A stretch of 64,000 bases of DNA from Rhodococcus sp. IEGM 1409 (GTDB lineage Bacteria > Actinomycetota > Actinomycetes > Mycobacteriales > Mycobacteriaceae). A program made the translations under genes and the position numbers. A model generated the notes under the pieces. It made no database searches and was not told the origin of the DNA. It saw only the letters and a program-made list of their open reading frames with translations. Where the stretch lies: assembly GCF_030056735.1 (NCBI RefSeq), contig NZ_JASHKN010000007.1, forward strand, positions 259,891 through 323,890. The letters run 5' to 3'. Below, in pieces: positions 52,465-60,743 of the stretch (the stretch's first letter is position 1; every line of letters begins with the position of its first letter).

Positions 52465-53379
52465 GTGCCAAGAATCGCGTATTTCGGTCCGTCGGGAACC
52501 TTCACGGAGATAGCTCTCGCCCAGTTGGAGGCTGAGGGCGCGTTCGGCGAAACCGTCGAGCGAGTGCCGGCAGGCAGCCCGCCGGCGACGCTCGACATGG
52601 TTCGCGACGGTTCAGTCGACGGCGCCGTGGTTCCCTTCGAGAACTCGGTGGAGGGCGGCGTTGCGCCGACGCTCGATTCACTGGCTCTCGGTTCGCCGCT
52701 GCAGATCGTGGCCGAAACCGATCTGGACGTGAGCTTCTCCATCCTGGTTCGGGCCGGGACTACCGCCGATCAGGTCCGCACGATCGGGGCCTACCCACAT
52801 GCGGGCGCACAGGTCCGCGGATGGATCGCCGAGAACCTTCCACAGGCCGAGGTAGTGCTGGCCTCGTCCAATGCCGGTGCGGCCCTGGATGTGCAGGCCG
52901 GAACCGTCGACGCCGGTGTGTCCACGGCGCTGGCCGGTCAGATGCTCGAACTCGACAGCCTGGCGGACAACGTCGCCGATGTGGGCGGTGCCCGCACACG
53001 CTTCGTGCTGGTCACCAAGCCGGCCCCGGTTCCCGCACGGACGGGTGCCGATCGCACCGCGTTGGTGCTTCACCTCGACAACGCTCCGGGCTCCCTGGTG
53101 CGTGCACTCTCCGAATTCGCAGCTCGCGGTATCGATCTGACTCGGATCGAATCGCGGCCGATGCGAACGGAATTGGGCACTTATCGTTTCTTCGTGGACT
53201 GCGTCGGGCACATCGAGGACTCGTTGGTGGCCGAGGCGATGCGTGCACTGCATCGCAAATCCGGAGTCCGCTTCCTCGGATCGTGGGCAACAGCGAACTC
53301 GACTGGGCCACAACCACCTTCGGACGAAGAAGCAATCAGTTGGATCGACGAACTCAAGCGGGGAGAGGGAGAACGATGA
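52465..53379 (+). CDS. pheA: Prephenate dehydratase
   Basis: 304 aa from GTG 52465. The catalytic domain has RIAYFGPSGTFTEIAL, VVPFENSVEGGVAPT and the ARTRFVLV end, with the TRF motif. An ACT domain follows (HLDNAPGSLVRALSEFAARG, then IDLTRIESRP), giving phenylalanine feedback control. It converts prephenate to phenylpyruvate. It overlaps the next gene by ATGA, as in the M. tuberculosis pheA/Rv3837c pair. Confidence 0.96.
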   Translation: MPRIAYFGPSGTFTEIALAQLEAEGAFGETVERVPAGSPPATLDMVRDGSVDGAVVPFENSVEGGVAPTLDSLALGSPLQIVAETDLDVSFSILVRAGTTADQVRTIGAYPHAGAQVRGWIAENLPQAEVVLASSNAGAALDVQAGTVDAGVSTALAGQMLELDSLADNVADVGGARTRFVLVTKPAPVPARTGADRTALVLHLDNAPGSLVRALSEFAARGIDLTRIESRPMRTELGTYRFFVDCVGHIEDSLVAEAMRALHRKSGVRFLGSWATANSTGPQPPSDEEAISWIDELKRGEGER

Positions 53380-54044
53380 CCGGAAGGCTCATCCTCGTTC
53401 GGCACGGTCAGACGGAGGCGAATGTCGCCAAGCGTCTCGACACCGCCTTGCCTGGAGCAAAACTCACGCCGGCAGGGTTGGCGCAGGCCGAAATGTTGGG
53501 CATCGGCCTCGCTTCGGCCCCGCCCCTCGCGCTGGTTTCGTCGTTGGCTTTGCGTGCACGGCAGACAGCAGGTTTCGTGGAGCAGGCAGCCGGCGTCTCC
53601 CTGGACGTGCGGGACGGACTGCACGAAGTGCAGGCCGGGGATCTCGAGGATCGCACCGACGAAGCCGCGCACCGACTGTTCATGGAGACGTTCCATCACT
53701 GGCACACCGGGAACCTCGGCGCCCGCATTCCCGGCGGCGAAACGGGATACGACGTCCTGGAACGGTACGTCCCCGTTGTCAACGTGTTGCGGGAAGAATT
53801 TCTCGAAGGCTCACGCGACGGTGGAGACATCGTCGTGGTCAGTCATGGTGCTGCGATTCGTCTTGTTGCCGCCCAACTTGCCGGTGTCCCCGGTTTGTTC
53901 GCCGCCAACAACCACTTGGCCAACACCGAGACCGTCGAACTGTTGCCCTCAGCTGACGGCGGCTGGGAGTGCCTGCGCTGGGGAACTGTGAACCCACCGT
54001 TCGAGCATCGGCTCATCCCCGGCGCCGACGACGTGATGGGCTGA
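53376..54044 (+). CDS. Histidine-phosphatase (phosphoglycerate-mutase-like) protein
   Basis: 222 aa from ATG 53376, with GGGAGA upstream. The phosphohistidine motif LVRHGQTEAN is at residues about 7-16, the second Arg in LRARQTAGF and the second His in VVVSHGAAIR. Members are often broad phosphatases, not true mutases. It is translationally coupled to pheA. Confidence 0.92.
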   Translation: MTGRLILVRHGQTEANVAKRLDTALPGAKLTPAGLAQAEMLGIGLASAPPLALVSSLALRARQTAGFVEQAAGVSLDVRDGLHEVQAGDLEDRTDEAAHRLFMETFHHWHTGNLGARIPGGETGYDVLERYVPVVNVLREEFLEGSRDGGDIVVVSHGAAIRLVAAQLAGVPGLFAANNHLANTETVELLPSADGGWECLRWGTVNPPFEHRLIPGADDVMG

Positions 54045-54053
54045 GTGCCTGCT

Positions 54054-56156
54054 TCACCACCAGCCGGTCTGGACGCTCAGTTGGCGCCCGAGTTCGGTGG
54101 ACAGGGTGCTCACATAGCTGGCGGTCAGGTGGTGGGAATCGTGATACACCAACACATTTCCCTCCACGACGCGGCACACCTCCGGTCCGCACACGCCGTC
54201 GCTGAGGTCGAGTAGCCGGACGTTGGTCAGATCGGCAATTGCCGACGGCGCCGGATTGACGTCGCTGAGCATTTCCGACCGTGGCATCGCGCAGTGATCG
54301 GGTGACGTGGTGGTCGCCAGACAGTCGATCGCGCGGTAAGCGACGCCGTCGTGGTGCAACCACGGGGTATCGCGAATGGCGAGCACGTCGATACCGTCGC
54401 GCCCCAGTTCCTCCCACACGTGCACGTACGACTCCGGCGTCACGTCGCCGGGACCGTCGGAACTCGGCCTGGTTGCCGTCGTGAACACGAAATCGGGTGA
54501 GGCGTCGGCCAACTCGGTCAGCACTCCACGTGACCAGTCGACGCAATCCGGATAGTCGTTGTCCGACAACGTCTGCATGGAGTCGATCGTGAGCGGGCAG
54601 CCCATCTTCAGATACGTGTCGACGCGGAAACCGTGGCTCTTGCCGAGTTCGTCGAGCGCAGTGAGCCAGTGTTCGGAGTGCGAACCGCCCGCGAGAGCGA
54701 TGGTTCTGTCGGCATCGGTGTCGCCGTAGGTGCAGTGGACGACGTCCCGCTCGAGAAAATCGGCGATACAGCCGTCGAGCGTGCTGGCCGGAAGGTCCAG
54801 CGGCGCATCGAAGATCGAGGGAACCATCGACGCTTTGGGTACATCGGCGCCGTCGGTGAGGGCGAGCGCGCCGGGATGGGTAGAAAGGTCGAGGGTGTCG
54901 ACCGCCCGTTGGCCCGTCGTCTGGCTGCTCGCGTACGACTGCCAAGCGACCGAAGCGGCGAGGACCACGGCAGAGGTGACGACGCAAGCCATAACGGTGT
55001 ATCGGCGCGAGCGGCCTCCGCGCTCCACCGGAACCTCGACCAGGCGCCGGAGTGCGAGCGCCCCGGCCACGGAGAGGGCGATGATCAGAGCCCCGCCGAG
55101 TGGGCCGGCTTCGGGGCGTCCGGTGATCACGAGTGCAAACACCAGGATGGGCCAGTGAATCAGGTACAGCGCGAACGCGAACGAGCCGAGCCACGTCAGG
55201 GCCGGATGGGCGAGCGTCTTCGACGTCCAGGGTGTGTCGTCGCCGACCCCGGCCAGGATCAGCGCAAGAGTTGCCAATACGGGTACCAGCGCCCAGGGAC
55301 CGGGGAACTGCGCTGCGCCGTCGAGAACGACGCCGCACAACAGGATCGACGAAAGCCCTGCCCAGCCGATTGTTGCCCGGATCGAGAACGGCAGCGACGC
55401 GATCTGCCTACTGCGCGTGCTGGTCATCAGAACTGCGAGCAGTCCACCGAGAGCCAATTCCCACAACCTGGCACCGGAGTCGTAGTACGCCCAAGCTTGA
55501 TGGCGTGACGATTTGGCGAACGCGTAGAGGAAAGATCCGGCGGCCAGAACGAAGAGGGTGACCGCGAGCGACGGGCGGAAGTAGTTGGGATTCACGCGCG
55601 AAGCCAGGTAAGCGATCACCGAGACGAGTGCGATGGCCAGGAGATAGAACTGACCTTGCACGGCCATCGACCAGAGATGCTGCAGGGGAGTGACCGAACC
55701 ATCGGCGGCCAGGTAATCGCTTGCGGTGCTGGCGAGCTGCCAGTTCTGGAAGAAGCCGAGCACTGCGATCAGTTGATCACCCAGATCTGCCCAGCGCGTC
55801 CGCGGCAACAGCAGAGCGGTCCCGATTGCAGTCACGATGCTGACCACTGAGATCAGGGGGAACAGCCGCAGAAACACTCGCCGCAGTGCTGGGAGCGGGT
55901 TCAACGAGCCCCCGGCTTCGGCGCGTCGAACCAGTGAGCCGACGAAGAAGTACCCGGACAGAACCAGGAAGACATCCACCCCGCCCGATACCCGTCCGAA
56001 CCACACGTGGAACACGACCACCAAACCGATGGCAAGGCCACGCAGTCCGTTCAGATCTTGTCGGTGAGGTGTTGTTGCCCGTTCTTCGGTCGGCCGATCG
56101 ATCGTGCCCAGCGAGCCTTGTTCGCCCGGTGACGACGGTTGACGCGAGAACTGCAT
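54054..56156 (-). CDS. OafA-type acyltransferase-3 with SGNH domain
   Basis: 700 aa. The membrane half (about 30-400) begins DLNGLRGLAIGLVVVFHVWF with the catalytic His and has GGVDVFLVLSGYFF. The extracytoplasmic half carries an SGNH-type esterase fold: LAGGSHSEHWL (GDSH-like block) and LVYHDSHHLTASYV (Asp-His pair). Such proteins O-acetylate cell-wall sugars. The catalytic Ser in the first block is present. It converges on the phosphatase gene with a 9-bp gap. Confidence 0.9.
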   Translation of the reverse strand: MQFSRQPSSPGEQGSLGTIDRPTEERATTPHRQDLNGLRGLAIGLVVVFHVWFGRVSGGVDVFLVLSGYFFVGSLVRRAEAGGSLNPLPALRRVFLRLFPLISVVSIVTAIGTALLLPRTRWADLGDQLIAVLGFFQNWQLASTASDYLAADGSVTPLQHLWSMAVQGQFYLLAIALVSVIAYLASRVNPNYFRPSLAVTLFVLAAGSFLYAFAKSSRHQAWAYYDSGARLWELALGGLLAVLMTSTRSRQIASLPFSIRATIGWAGLSSILLCGVVLDGAAQFPGPWALVPVLATLALILAGVGDDTPWTSKTLAHPALTWLGSFAFALYLIHWPILVFALVITGRPEAGPLGGALIIALSVAGALALRRLVEVPVERGGRSRRYTVMACVVTSAVVLAASVAWQSYASSQTTGQRAVDTLDLSTHPGALALTDGADVPKASMVPSIFDAPLDLPASTLDGCIADFLERDVVHCTYGDTDADRTIALAGGSHSEHWLTALDELGKSHGFRVDTYLKMGCPLTIDSMQTLSDNDYPDCVDWSRGVLTELADASPDFVFTTATRPSSDGPGDVTPESYVHVWEELGRDGIDVLAIRDTPWLHHDGVAYRAIDCLATTTSPDHCAMPRSEMLSDVNPAPSAIADLTNVRLLDLSDGVCGPEVCRVVEGNVLVYHDSHHLTASYVSTLSTELGRQLSVQTGWW

Positions 56157-56196
56157 GCTGAAGTGAGGCTCCGGGCGTTGAAGGGACGTCCCGAGG

Positions 56197-57015
56197 TTAC
56201 CCGGAAGTGTCCGGCGTCGATTCCTCGAGTTCGGTTACCAGCCCGTTCACGGCTTGCCGAAGGCGATGGGGTGATCCGGAACTGATGGATGTCCATTCGG
56301 TGCCGTCGGCAGCCCGAGTGGTCGAACCCACGAGCCGGCCGGCCAAGGTGTCGTACACCGTCACCGCGCCGGTCATGAGCGTCGTTGCTCCCAAACTGTG
56401 TGGTATTCCGACCAATTCGGCGAAGGCGGTACAGGTGACGATTGCGCTACCCAGTTGGTGCGCTTCATCTTCGGGTATCCCGGCGTTGATCAAGGCCGAG
56501 GTCACGCTGTCTGCATCCGAGCCGGTGCCGAATGCCAGGCTCAGCATCTCGGTCGGTGCGTTGATCACGGCGATCGGCATTGCTTCGGCGCTGCCGAGCG
56601 CGGTGACAACGGGTACGGCCGGTTCGGACGTGACACTGCGTAGTGCGAACGAAGATTCGGTTGAAGTTGCTTCGACACAAAGGAATTCGCCCTGCGCGAC
56701 GCAGAGGCGTGAAATGTTTCCGCCGACATGCCGACGCAGCGCCAACTCCCACTTGGGGTGAGTCAGGACGCGCAGGCGGGCACTGAGTTCGTGATGGATC
56801 TCCCCGCCGGGGAGGAGATCGCGCTCGGAGAGTGAATCTGCCGCAGACTGCATCGCCGTATGGTGAGCGCTCGCACTGCCGTGGACCGACGCGCCACCGA
56901 GAACCACGGGAAGCGCGTCGAGCCCGAGTCGCTCACGTACATAGTCGATTTCGTCCTGTGACACCGTGACGACAGGCAAATTCCAGCCGTCAGGTGAGGT
57001 GCCGAGATCCACCAT
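56197..57015 (-). CDS. EspG-family ESX secretion chaperone-like protein
   Basis: 272 aa from ATG 57015, which overlaps the PPE stop as TGATG. The opening VSQDEIDYVRERLGLDALP and the alternating strand-helix layout fit EspG proteins, which bind PPE proteins and keep them soluble for ESX export. Its position directly after the PPE and PE genes supports this. No ESX core gene is in the window. Confidence 0.7.
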   Translation of the reverse strand: MVDLGTSPDGWNLPVVTVSQDEIDYVRERLGLDALPVVLGGASVHGSASAHHTAMQSAADSLSERDLLPGGEIHHELSARLRVLTHPKWELALRRHVGGNISRLCVAQGEFLCVEATSTESSFALRSVTSEPAVPVVTALGSAEAMPIAVINAPTEMLSLAFGTGSDADSVTSALINAGIPEDEAHQLGSAIVTCTAFAELVGIPHSLGATTLMTGAVTVYDTLAGRLVGSTTRAADGTEWTSISSGSPHRLRQAVNGLVTELEESTPDTSG

Positions 57016-58235
57016 CAACGCTCTGCAGTTTCGAGTACGCCACCGATCACCGAAGGGATGACTGTCCGGCCGTCGGCGAAGTGCTCGAAGTGCTTCAGAT
57101 AATCGGGTGTGCCGCGCTCGGTCTCGTCTTCCGATTGGGCCGCATGACGGCCGCCGGCGATCGGCGCAGATCCGCCTGCGGTTCGGGCCGGATCCGCTCT
57201 GACGGTATCCGCGGTGCCCTGAACCGGCGCGGTCACGGGGTTCTGGCGTGCGGCGCTCTGGCCGGTCGAGGGATCGGGAAGAGCGTGCCGGCCGCTGATG
57301 CTGCTCGACGACGAGCCTGCAGTTGTTCCGGCTCCGGTAGTCGCGGATGCTGCGCTGACCTGTGCCGGTGTCCGGCCTGCCGACGGGTAGCCGAACAGCG
57401 ATGGTGTGGAAGCGCCCAGCCCTGCGCCGCCCAGCCCTGCGCCGCCCAGCCCTGCGCCGCCCAGTCTGGTGATTCCTGCTCCTGCCGTCGCGAGAGCTGA
57501 TGCGGCACTGGTGGCGCTCGTGACTGCGGTGGTCGTGGCCCCGGCGGCAAATACCGGGCTGGAAACTACGGATGCGACAGCAGCGGCTGCGGCGCGCACG
57601 GGATCCGCGATTACGTCAGCGAGCGTTGATGCCGCTTGCACGACGGACTGTCGAGCGGCACTGCCTGGGCTTTCGGCCGAAGCGGATGCCCCAGCCGTGG
57701 GTTCCGCGATGGGCGGTGGTGAGTCGAAGTTCTGCTGCACGGCCAGATGGGCCGTTGCGGCGTCGTACGTTTCCATCGTCACTGCCGCTCGAATTTTGAG
57801 AGCTTCTTCGGCAGCCTCGGCTACAGCGGCCCCGCCGGCCAGCGCCCCGCCGATGGAGTACGCGGCGACCTTGGCCGCTTGAACTGCTGCAATCTCGGCC
57901 AGGGACGGCATGGCGAGAGTGGCGACGGTGTACGAGCCGGACTGCACCTGGGCCTTACCTGCAGTTTCTCCCGCGAGTAGCGCAGCAGCAGCAGCCCACT
58001 CCTGGAACGGTGCGAACTTGCTCAACGCGGCATCGGCTGCTTCTCCTGACCACCCGGTGCGAAGGTCCGCCATCACGCGAGAGATGGACGCAGCGGTGTC
58101 GGTCAGTCCGGACGAAACGGTGGACCACGCCCCGGCCGCCACACCGAGAGGGGCCGGCCCGGCCCCGGCGACCAGTGCTGCAGAGTTGGGTGCTGCGCCC
58201 CGTGGATACCAGATGACGCCCGTGATGCCGACCAT
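57015..58235 (-). CDS. PPE-family-like protein with Gly/Ala/Ser-rich C-terminus
   Basis: 406 aa from ATG 58235, with GGGGGGAA seven bases upstream. The helical N-terminal half holds a WxG-type motif (LRTGWSGEAADAALSKFAPF near residue 60) and an Ala-rich helix pair, as in PPE domains. The PPE motif itself is not seen at the N-terminus; WYPRGAAP is its closest counterpart. The C-terminal half is Ser/Thr/Ala/Gly-rich with a GLGGA repeat, and ends in a charged segment (YLKHFEHFADGRT). It is probably exported with the PE protein. Confidence 0.72.
   Translation of the reverse strand: MVGITGVIWYPRGAAPNSAALVAGAGPAPLGVAAGAWSTVSSGLTDTAASISRVMADLRTGWSGEAADAALSKFAPFQEWAAAAALLAGETAGKAQVQSGSYTVATLAMPSLAEIAAVQAAKVAAYSIGGALAGGAAVAEAAEEALKIRAAVTMETYDAATAHLAVQQNFDSPPPIAEPTAGASASAESPGSAARQSVVQAASTLADVIADPVRAAAAAVASVVSSPVFAAGATTTAVTSATSAASALATAGAGITRLGGAGLGGAGLGGAGLGASTPSLFGYPSAGRTPAQVSAASATTGAGTTAGSSSSSISGRHALPDPSTGQSAARQNPVTAPVQGTADTVRADPARTAGGSAPIAGGRHAAQSEDETERGTPDYLKHFEHFADGRTVIPSVIGGVLETAER
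57417..57461. repeat. Three exact 15-bp tandem repeats coding GLGGA
   Basis: CAGCCCTGCGCCGCC occurs at 57417, 57432 and 57447. On the minus strand it encodes repeated Gly-Leu-Gly-Gly-Ala in the PPE-like protein. Unit length 15 keeps the frame, so copy number can change without frameshift. Confidence 0.8.
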
Positions 58236-58263
58236 TGTTCTTCCCCCCAGGAAGTGTGACTGT

Positions 58264-58308
58264 GTTGTCGAGTTCGAAGTTGTCGAGTTCGAAGTTGCCG
58301 AGTTCGAT
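58264..58308. repeat. Three 15-bp repeats between the PE and PPE genes
   Basis: GTTGTCGAGTTCGAA at 58264-58278 and 58279-58293 is exact; 58294-58308 is GTTGCCGAGTTCGAT with two changes. The array lies in the 82-bp gap upstream of the PPE start, just before its ribosome site in the minus direction. It contains TCGA-rich units and could be a binding array or a slippage spot. Confidence 0.75.
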
Positions 58309-58317
58309 TTCTGTCGA

Positions 58318-58617
58318 TCAGATCGGTGTGGCGGCCAGGCTGGTCTTGGTGAGCTGGTCTTCGAGCTCGTAGGCAGCTGCATTCTTGCGCAGAGCTGCCG
58401 CGGCCGCGGTGAGCTCCTCGATTGCCCGATCGGTGGACGAGGCAAGGCTGCCCGAAACGGTGTTGAAGTAATTTGCCGCGCTACCGGACACTTCTTCGGA
58501 TCCTGCTGGGAGGACGCGCAGCGTCGGCTGCGCAGTGGAGACGATTCCGCGCAATCGCGTCGCCGCAGACTCGAGTTCCATTGCGGCGGCAACTAGGGCT
58601 TGAGGATCGACGTACAT
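58318..58617 (-). CDS. PE-family-like protein
   Basis: 99 aa from ATG 58617, with AGGAAGGAG upstream. The helix-turn-helix has MYVDPQALVAAAMELESAAT and VLPAGSEEVSGSAANYFNTV, matching PE-domain signatures (VLPAGADEVS). It is the first gene of the PE-PPE-EspG triad. PE and PPE proteins form heterodimers exported by ESX systems in mycobacteria; the same is inferred here. Confidence 0.78.
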   Translation of the reverse strand: MYVDPQALVAAAMELESAATRLRGIVSTAQPTLRVLPAGSEEVSGSAANYFNTVSGSLASSTDRAIEELTAAAAALRKNAAAYELEDQLTKTSLAATPI

Positions 58618-58751
58618 AGCGCCGAACTCCTTCCTGACCAGGGCGGATAAGTGGTCGGGAGGTCGTGCACACAGCCGTCGAAATCCCCCCGCACCTAGTT
58701 TGATGCATGCCGGTCGCTTTCGGTTCCCCCCGAAATCGGACGACTTTGCCC

Positions 58752-59102
58752 TCAGCCCCAGCCGAGTTCGTGCAACCTGTCTTCTTCGATACCGAAGTAA
58801 TGCGCGATCTCGTGGATGACGGTCACTGCAACCTCGTGAACAACCTCGTCCTCGGATGCACAGATGTCGAGTATCGAATCGCGGAAAATGGTGACCGTGT
58901 CCGGCAGGTACCCGCCGTAATGAGAATCCCGCTCGGTCAGAGCGACGCCCTGATACAAACCGAGCAGCCCCGGTTCTTCCTCGTCACGTGCTTCGACCAG
59001 CACCACGACATTGTCGATGGCCTTCGCAAGTTCTGGCGGAATCAGATCTAGTGCCTCGCCGACCAGTTCCTCGAACCGGTCGGGCGTCATCGTCACCGTC
59101 AT
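58752..59102 (-). CDS. Minimal zincin-type metallopeptidase (Rv3836-like)
   Basis: 116 aa from ATG 59102. Near the end lies HEIAHYFGIEEDRLHELGW, an HExxH zinc site with a downstream Glu and His as third ligands. The family is a short, cytosolic predicted metallopeptidase with no known substrate. It follows the Rv3835-like gene by 3 bp, as in mycobacteria, so the two are likely an operon. Confidence 0.85.
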   Translation of the reverse strand: MTVTMTPDRFEELVGEALDLIPPELAKAIDNVVVLVEARDEEEPGLLGLYQGVALTERDSHYGGYLPDTVTIFRDSILDICASEDEVVHEVAVTVIHEIAHYFGIEEDRLHELGWG

Positions 59103-59105
59103 GGC

Positions 59106-60212
59106 TTACGACGGCGGAGCTGCGCCGGGCAACGGCGTCGGCAACGACCGACCTTCCGGTGCAGCGGGTGGCGGAACCGGAGCCGCGCCGTTGATCAGGA
59201 TCTCGCCCTTGGCGCTTCCGGTGATCGCGGCAAACCCGCCGGTTTCGACCTCTTTGCCGATCGAACAATTGACTCGGCGGCTACCGGCCAACCAGCTTTC
59301 CAGAGAAATGTTGTCCCAGAACAGCGTCAGCGTCTTGTCGCGAAGTGCGTCTGCGGAACCCAGGTATTCGTTGGACGCCTGAGTGCAGACGCCTTCGAGA
59401 TAGCGGTCCTGATCTTCCACCGACGGCATTGCGCCGGGGAACTGAGTTCCGAGGTCGATCACCGAAATAACCTCGTATGCATGCGGTTTCGCACAGTCGA
59501 CCGGATCGGTCGGGAGGTTCTGGTTGATGCCGATGCACGTGCCGACGTCCCACACGTTCGACTGGTCCTGGTCCGCCACGCGGCCCGCGAACGGTTGTAG
59601 TTCGCCGGTCGTTGTCGAGAACTGCAAGCCGCAACGCAGTGCGCGCTCGCCCGAGGCCCAACCAGATTCGCTCGGGAACATCAGGCCGACGCTGAACTTG
59701 CCCTTGGGATCGAATTTCGAACCGAGGTAGGACATGACGATGGGTGTGCAGTGTTCGTCGCGGAGTTCGGCGAATCGAAGGGCTCCCGGGTACCGGGAAC
59801 CGGGGCCGAACTCGGCGCCGGGGAACACCGACAGGTCGAGTGGACCGGCGACCTCGAAGCGGTGCTCACTTCCGCACTGAACCTTCGACATGTCCGTGCG
59901 GTCCCCGCCCGACTCGGTCGCAGGCGTCCAGTTGAGGCAGTCGCCGGCCGCAGCCGCGGTGAAAGCGTCGTCGCGAGCAGAGCCCGTCGCTGCTGGACCG
60001 CCGCCACTGACATTGACCGAGGACGAGTCGTCCTTGTTCAATCCACCGGAAATCGCGATCGTTGCGATCGCGGCGACCACCGCACCCACCGCGACAGCAG
60101 CCAAGACCCGACGGGTGCGACTCGCGGAGACAGTTTTCTTCGCCGGCGCCCCCTGGGGATCTGCCGGATCTGGCGACTTCTCGATCTTGTCTTCGGACAT
60201 CGATTCCATCAT
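59106..60212 (-). CDS. Septum-formation-domain membrane protein (Rv3835-like)
   Basis: 368 aa. A cytosolic N-terminus, one helix (VLAAVAVGAVVAAIATIAIS near residue 40) and a large exported domain with paired cysteines (GDCLNW, VQCGSEHRFEV, CTPIVMSYLG, LRCGLQFS, GTCIGIN, VDCAKPHAYEV). The two CGSEHRFEV/CAKPHAYEV units are internal repeats of the septum-formation (DUF4190-associated) type. The start could also be ATG 60209 or 60200. Position matches Rv3835. Confidence 0.82.
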   Translation of the reverse strand: MMESMSEDKIEKSPDPADPQGAPAKKTVSASRTRRVLAAVAVGAVVAAIATIAISGGLNKDDSSSVNVSGGGPAATGSARDDAFTAAAAGDCLNWTPATESGGDRTDMSKVQCGSEHRFEVAGPLDLSVFPGAEFGPGSRYPGALRFAELRDEHCTPIVMSYLGSKFDPKGKFSVGLMFPSESGWASGERALRCGLQFSTTTGELQPFAGRVADQDQSNVWDVGTCIGINQNLPTDPVDCAKPHAYEVISVIDLGTQFPGAMPSVEDQDRYLEGVCTQASNEYLGSADALRDKTLTLFWDNISLESWLAGSRRVNCSIGKEVETGGFAAITGSAKGEILINGAAPVPPPAAPEGRSLPTPLPGAAPPS

Positions 60213-60241
60213 GCCTGTTGCCGTGGCGATATCGAACCTTC

Positions 60242-60281
60242 ACTACAAAACTCACAATCGCGTCTGTGAGTATTTTGTAGT
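60242..60281. promoter_or_regulatory. Long inverted repeat before the ankyrin gene
   Basis: ACTACAAAACTCACA (60242-60256) and TGTGAGTATTTTGTAGT (60265-60281) are complementary apart from a 2-base bulge, with an 8-base loop. It ends one base before the ankyrin ATG. It fills most of the 70-bp divergent gap, so it may be an operator for both genes or an RNA hairpin. Confidence 0.55.
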
Positions 60282-60282
60282 C

Positions 60283-60678
60283 ATGAGCGAAAACACCCCA
60301 CTCGATCCCGAGGCTGTCGAGCTGGCGGGCCGGCTCTTCGACATGGCACGAACCGGCGACGCGGACGGGCTGGCGTCGTACGTCGATGCCGGAGTTCCCG
60401 TCAATCTGACCAACGAGAGTGGCGACACGCTCGTCATGTTGGCGGCGTACCACGGTCACGCTGACGCCGTCGTTGCCTTGATCGAGCGTGGCGCCGACGT
60501 CAACCGACCCAACGACAAGAATCAGACACCCCTCGCCGGAGCCGTGTTCAAGGGCGAGGATGCGGTGGTGAAAGCGCTGGTGAGCGGGGGAGCCGACCCG
60601 AAAGGTGGACACCCGACTGCCGTCGACGCGGCTCGGATGTTCGGACGCGAGGACTACCTGAGCCTGCTCGAATCGTGA
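60283..60678 (+). CDS. Ankyrin-repeat protein
   Basis: 131 aa from ATG 60283. At least three ankyrin units: ARTGDADGLASYVDAGVPVN, GDTLVMLAAYHGHADAVVAL-type and NQTPLAGAVFKGEDAVVKAL-type. It has no signal peptide or helix, so it is a small cytosolic protein-protein interaction module. The partner is unknown. An inverted repeat lies just before the start. Confidence 0.88.
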   Translation: MSENTPLDPEAVELAGRLFDMARTGDADGLASYVDAGVPVNLTNESGDTLVMLAAYHGHADAVVALIERGADVNRPNDKNQTPLAGAVFKGEDAVVKALVSGGADPKGGHPTAVDAARMFGREDYLSLLES

Positions 60679-60743
60679 TCTCCCCCTCGCCGACGTGGAC
60701 GTGACCGTCGGCGACCGGTGGTGAGTGGGTAAAGTTCGAAGTC

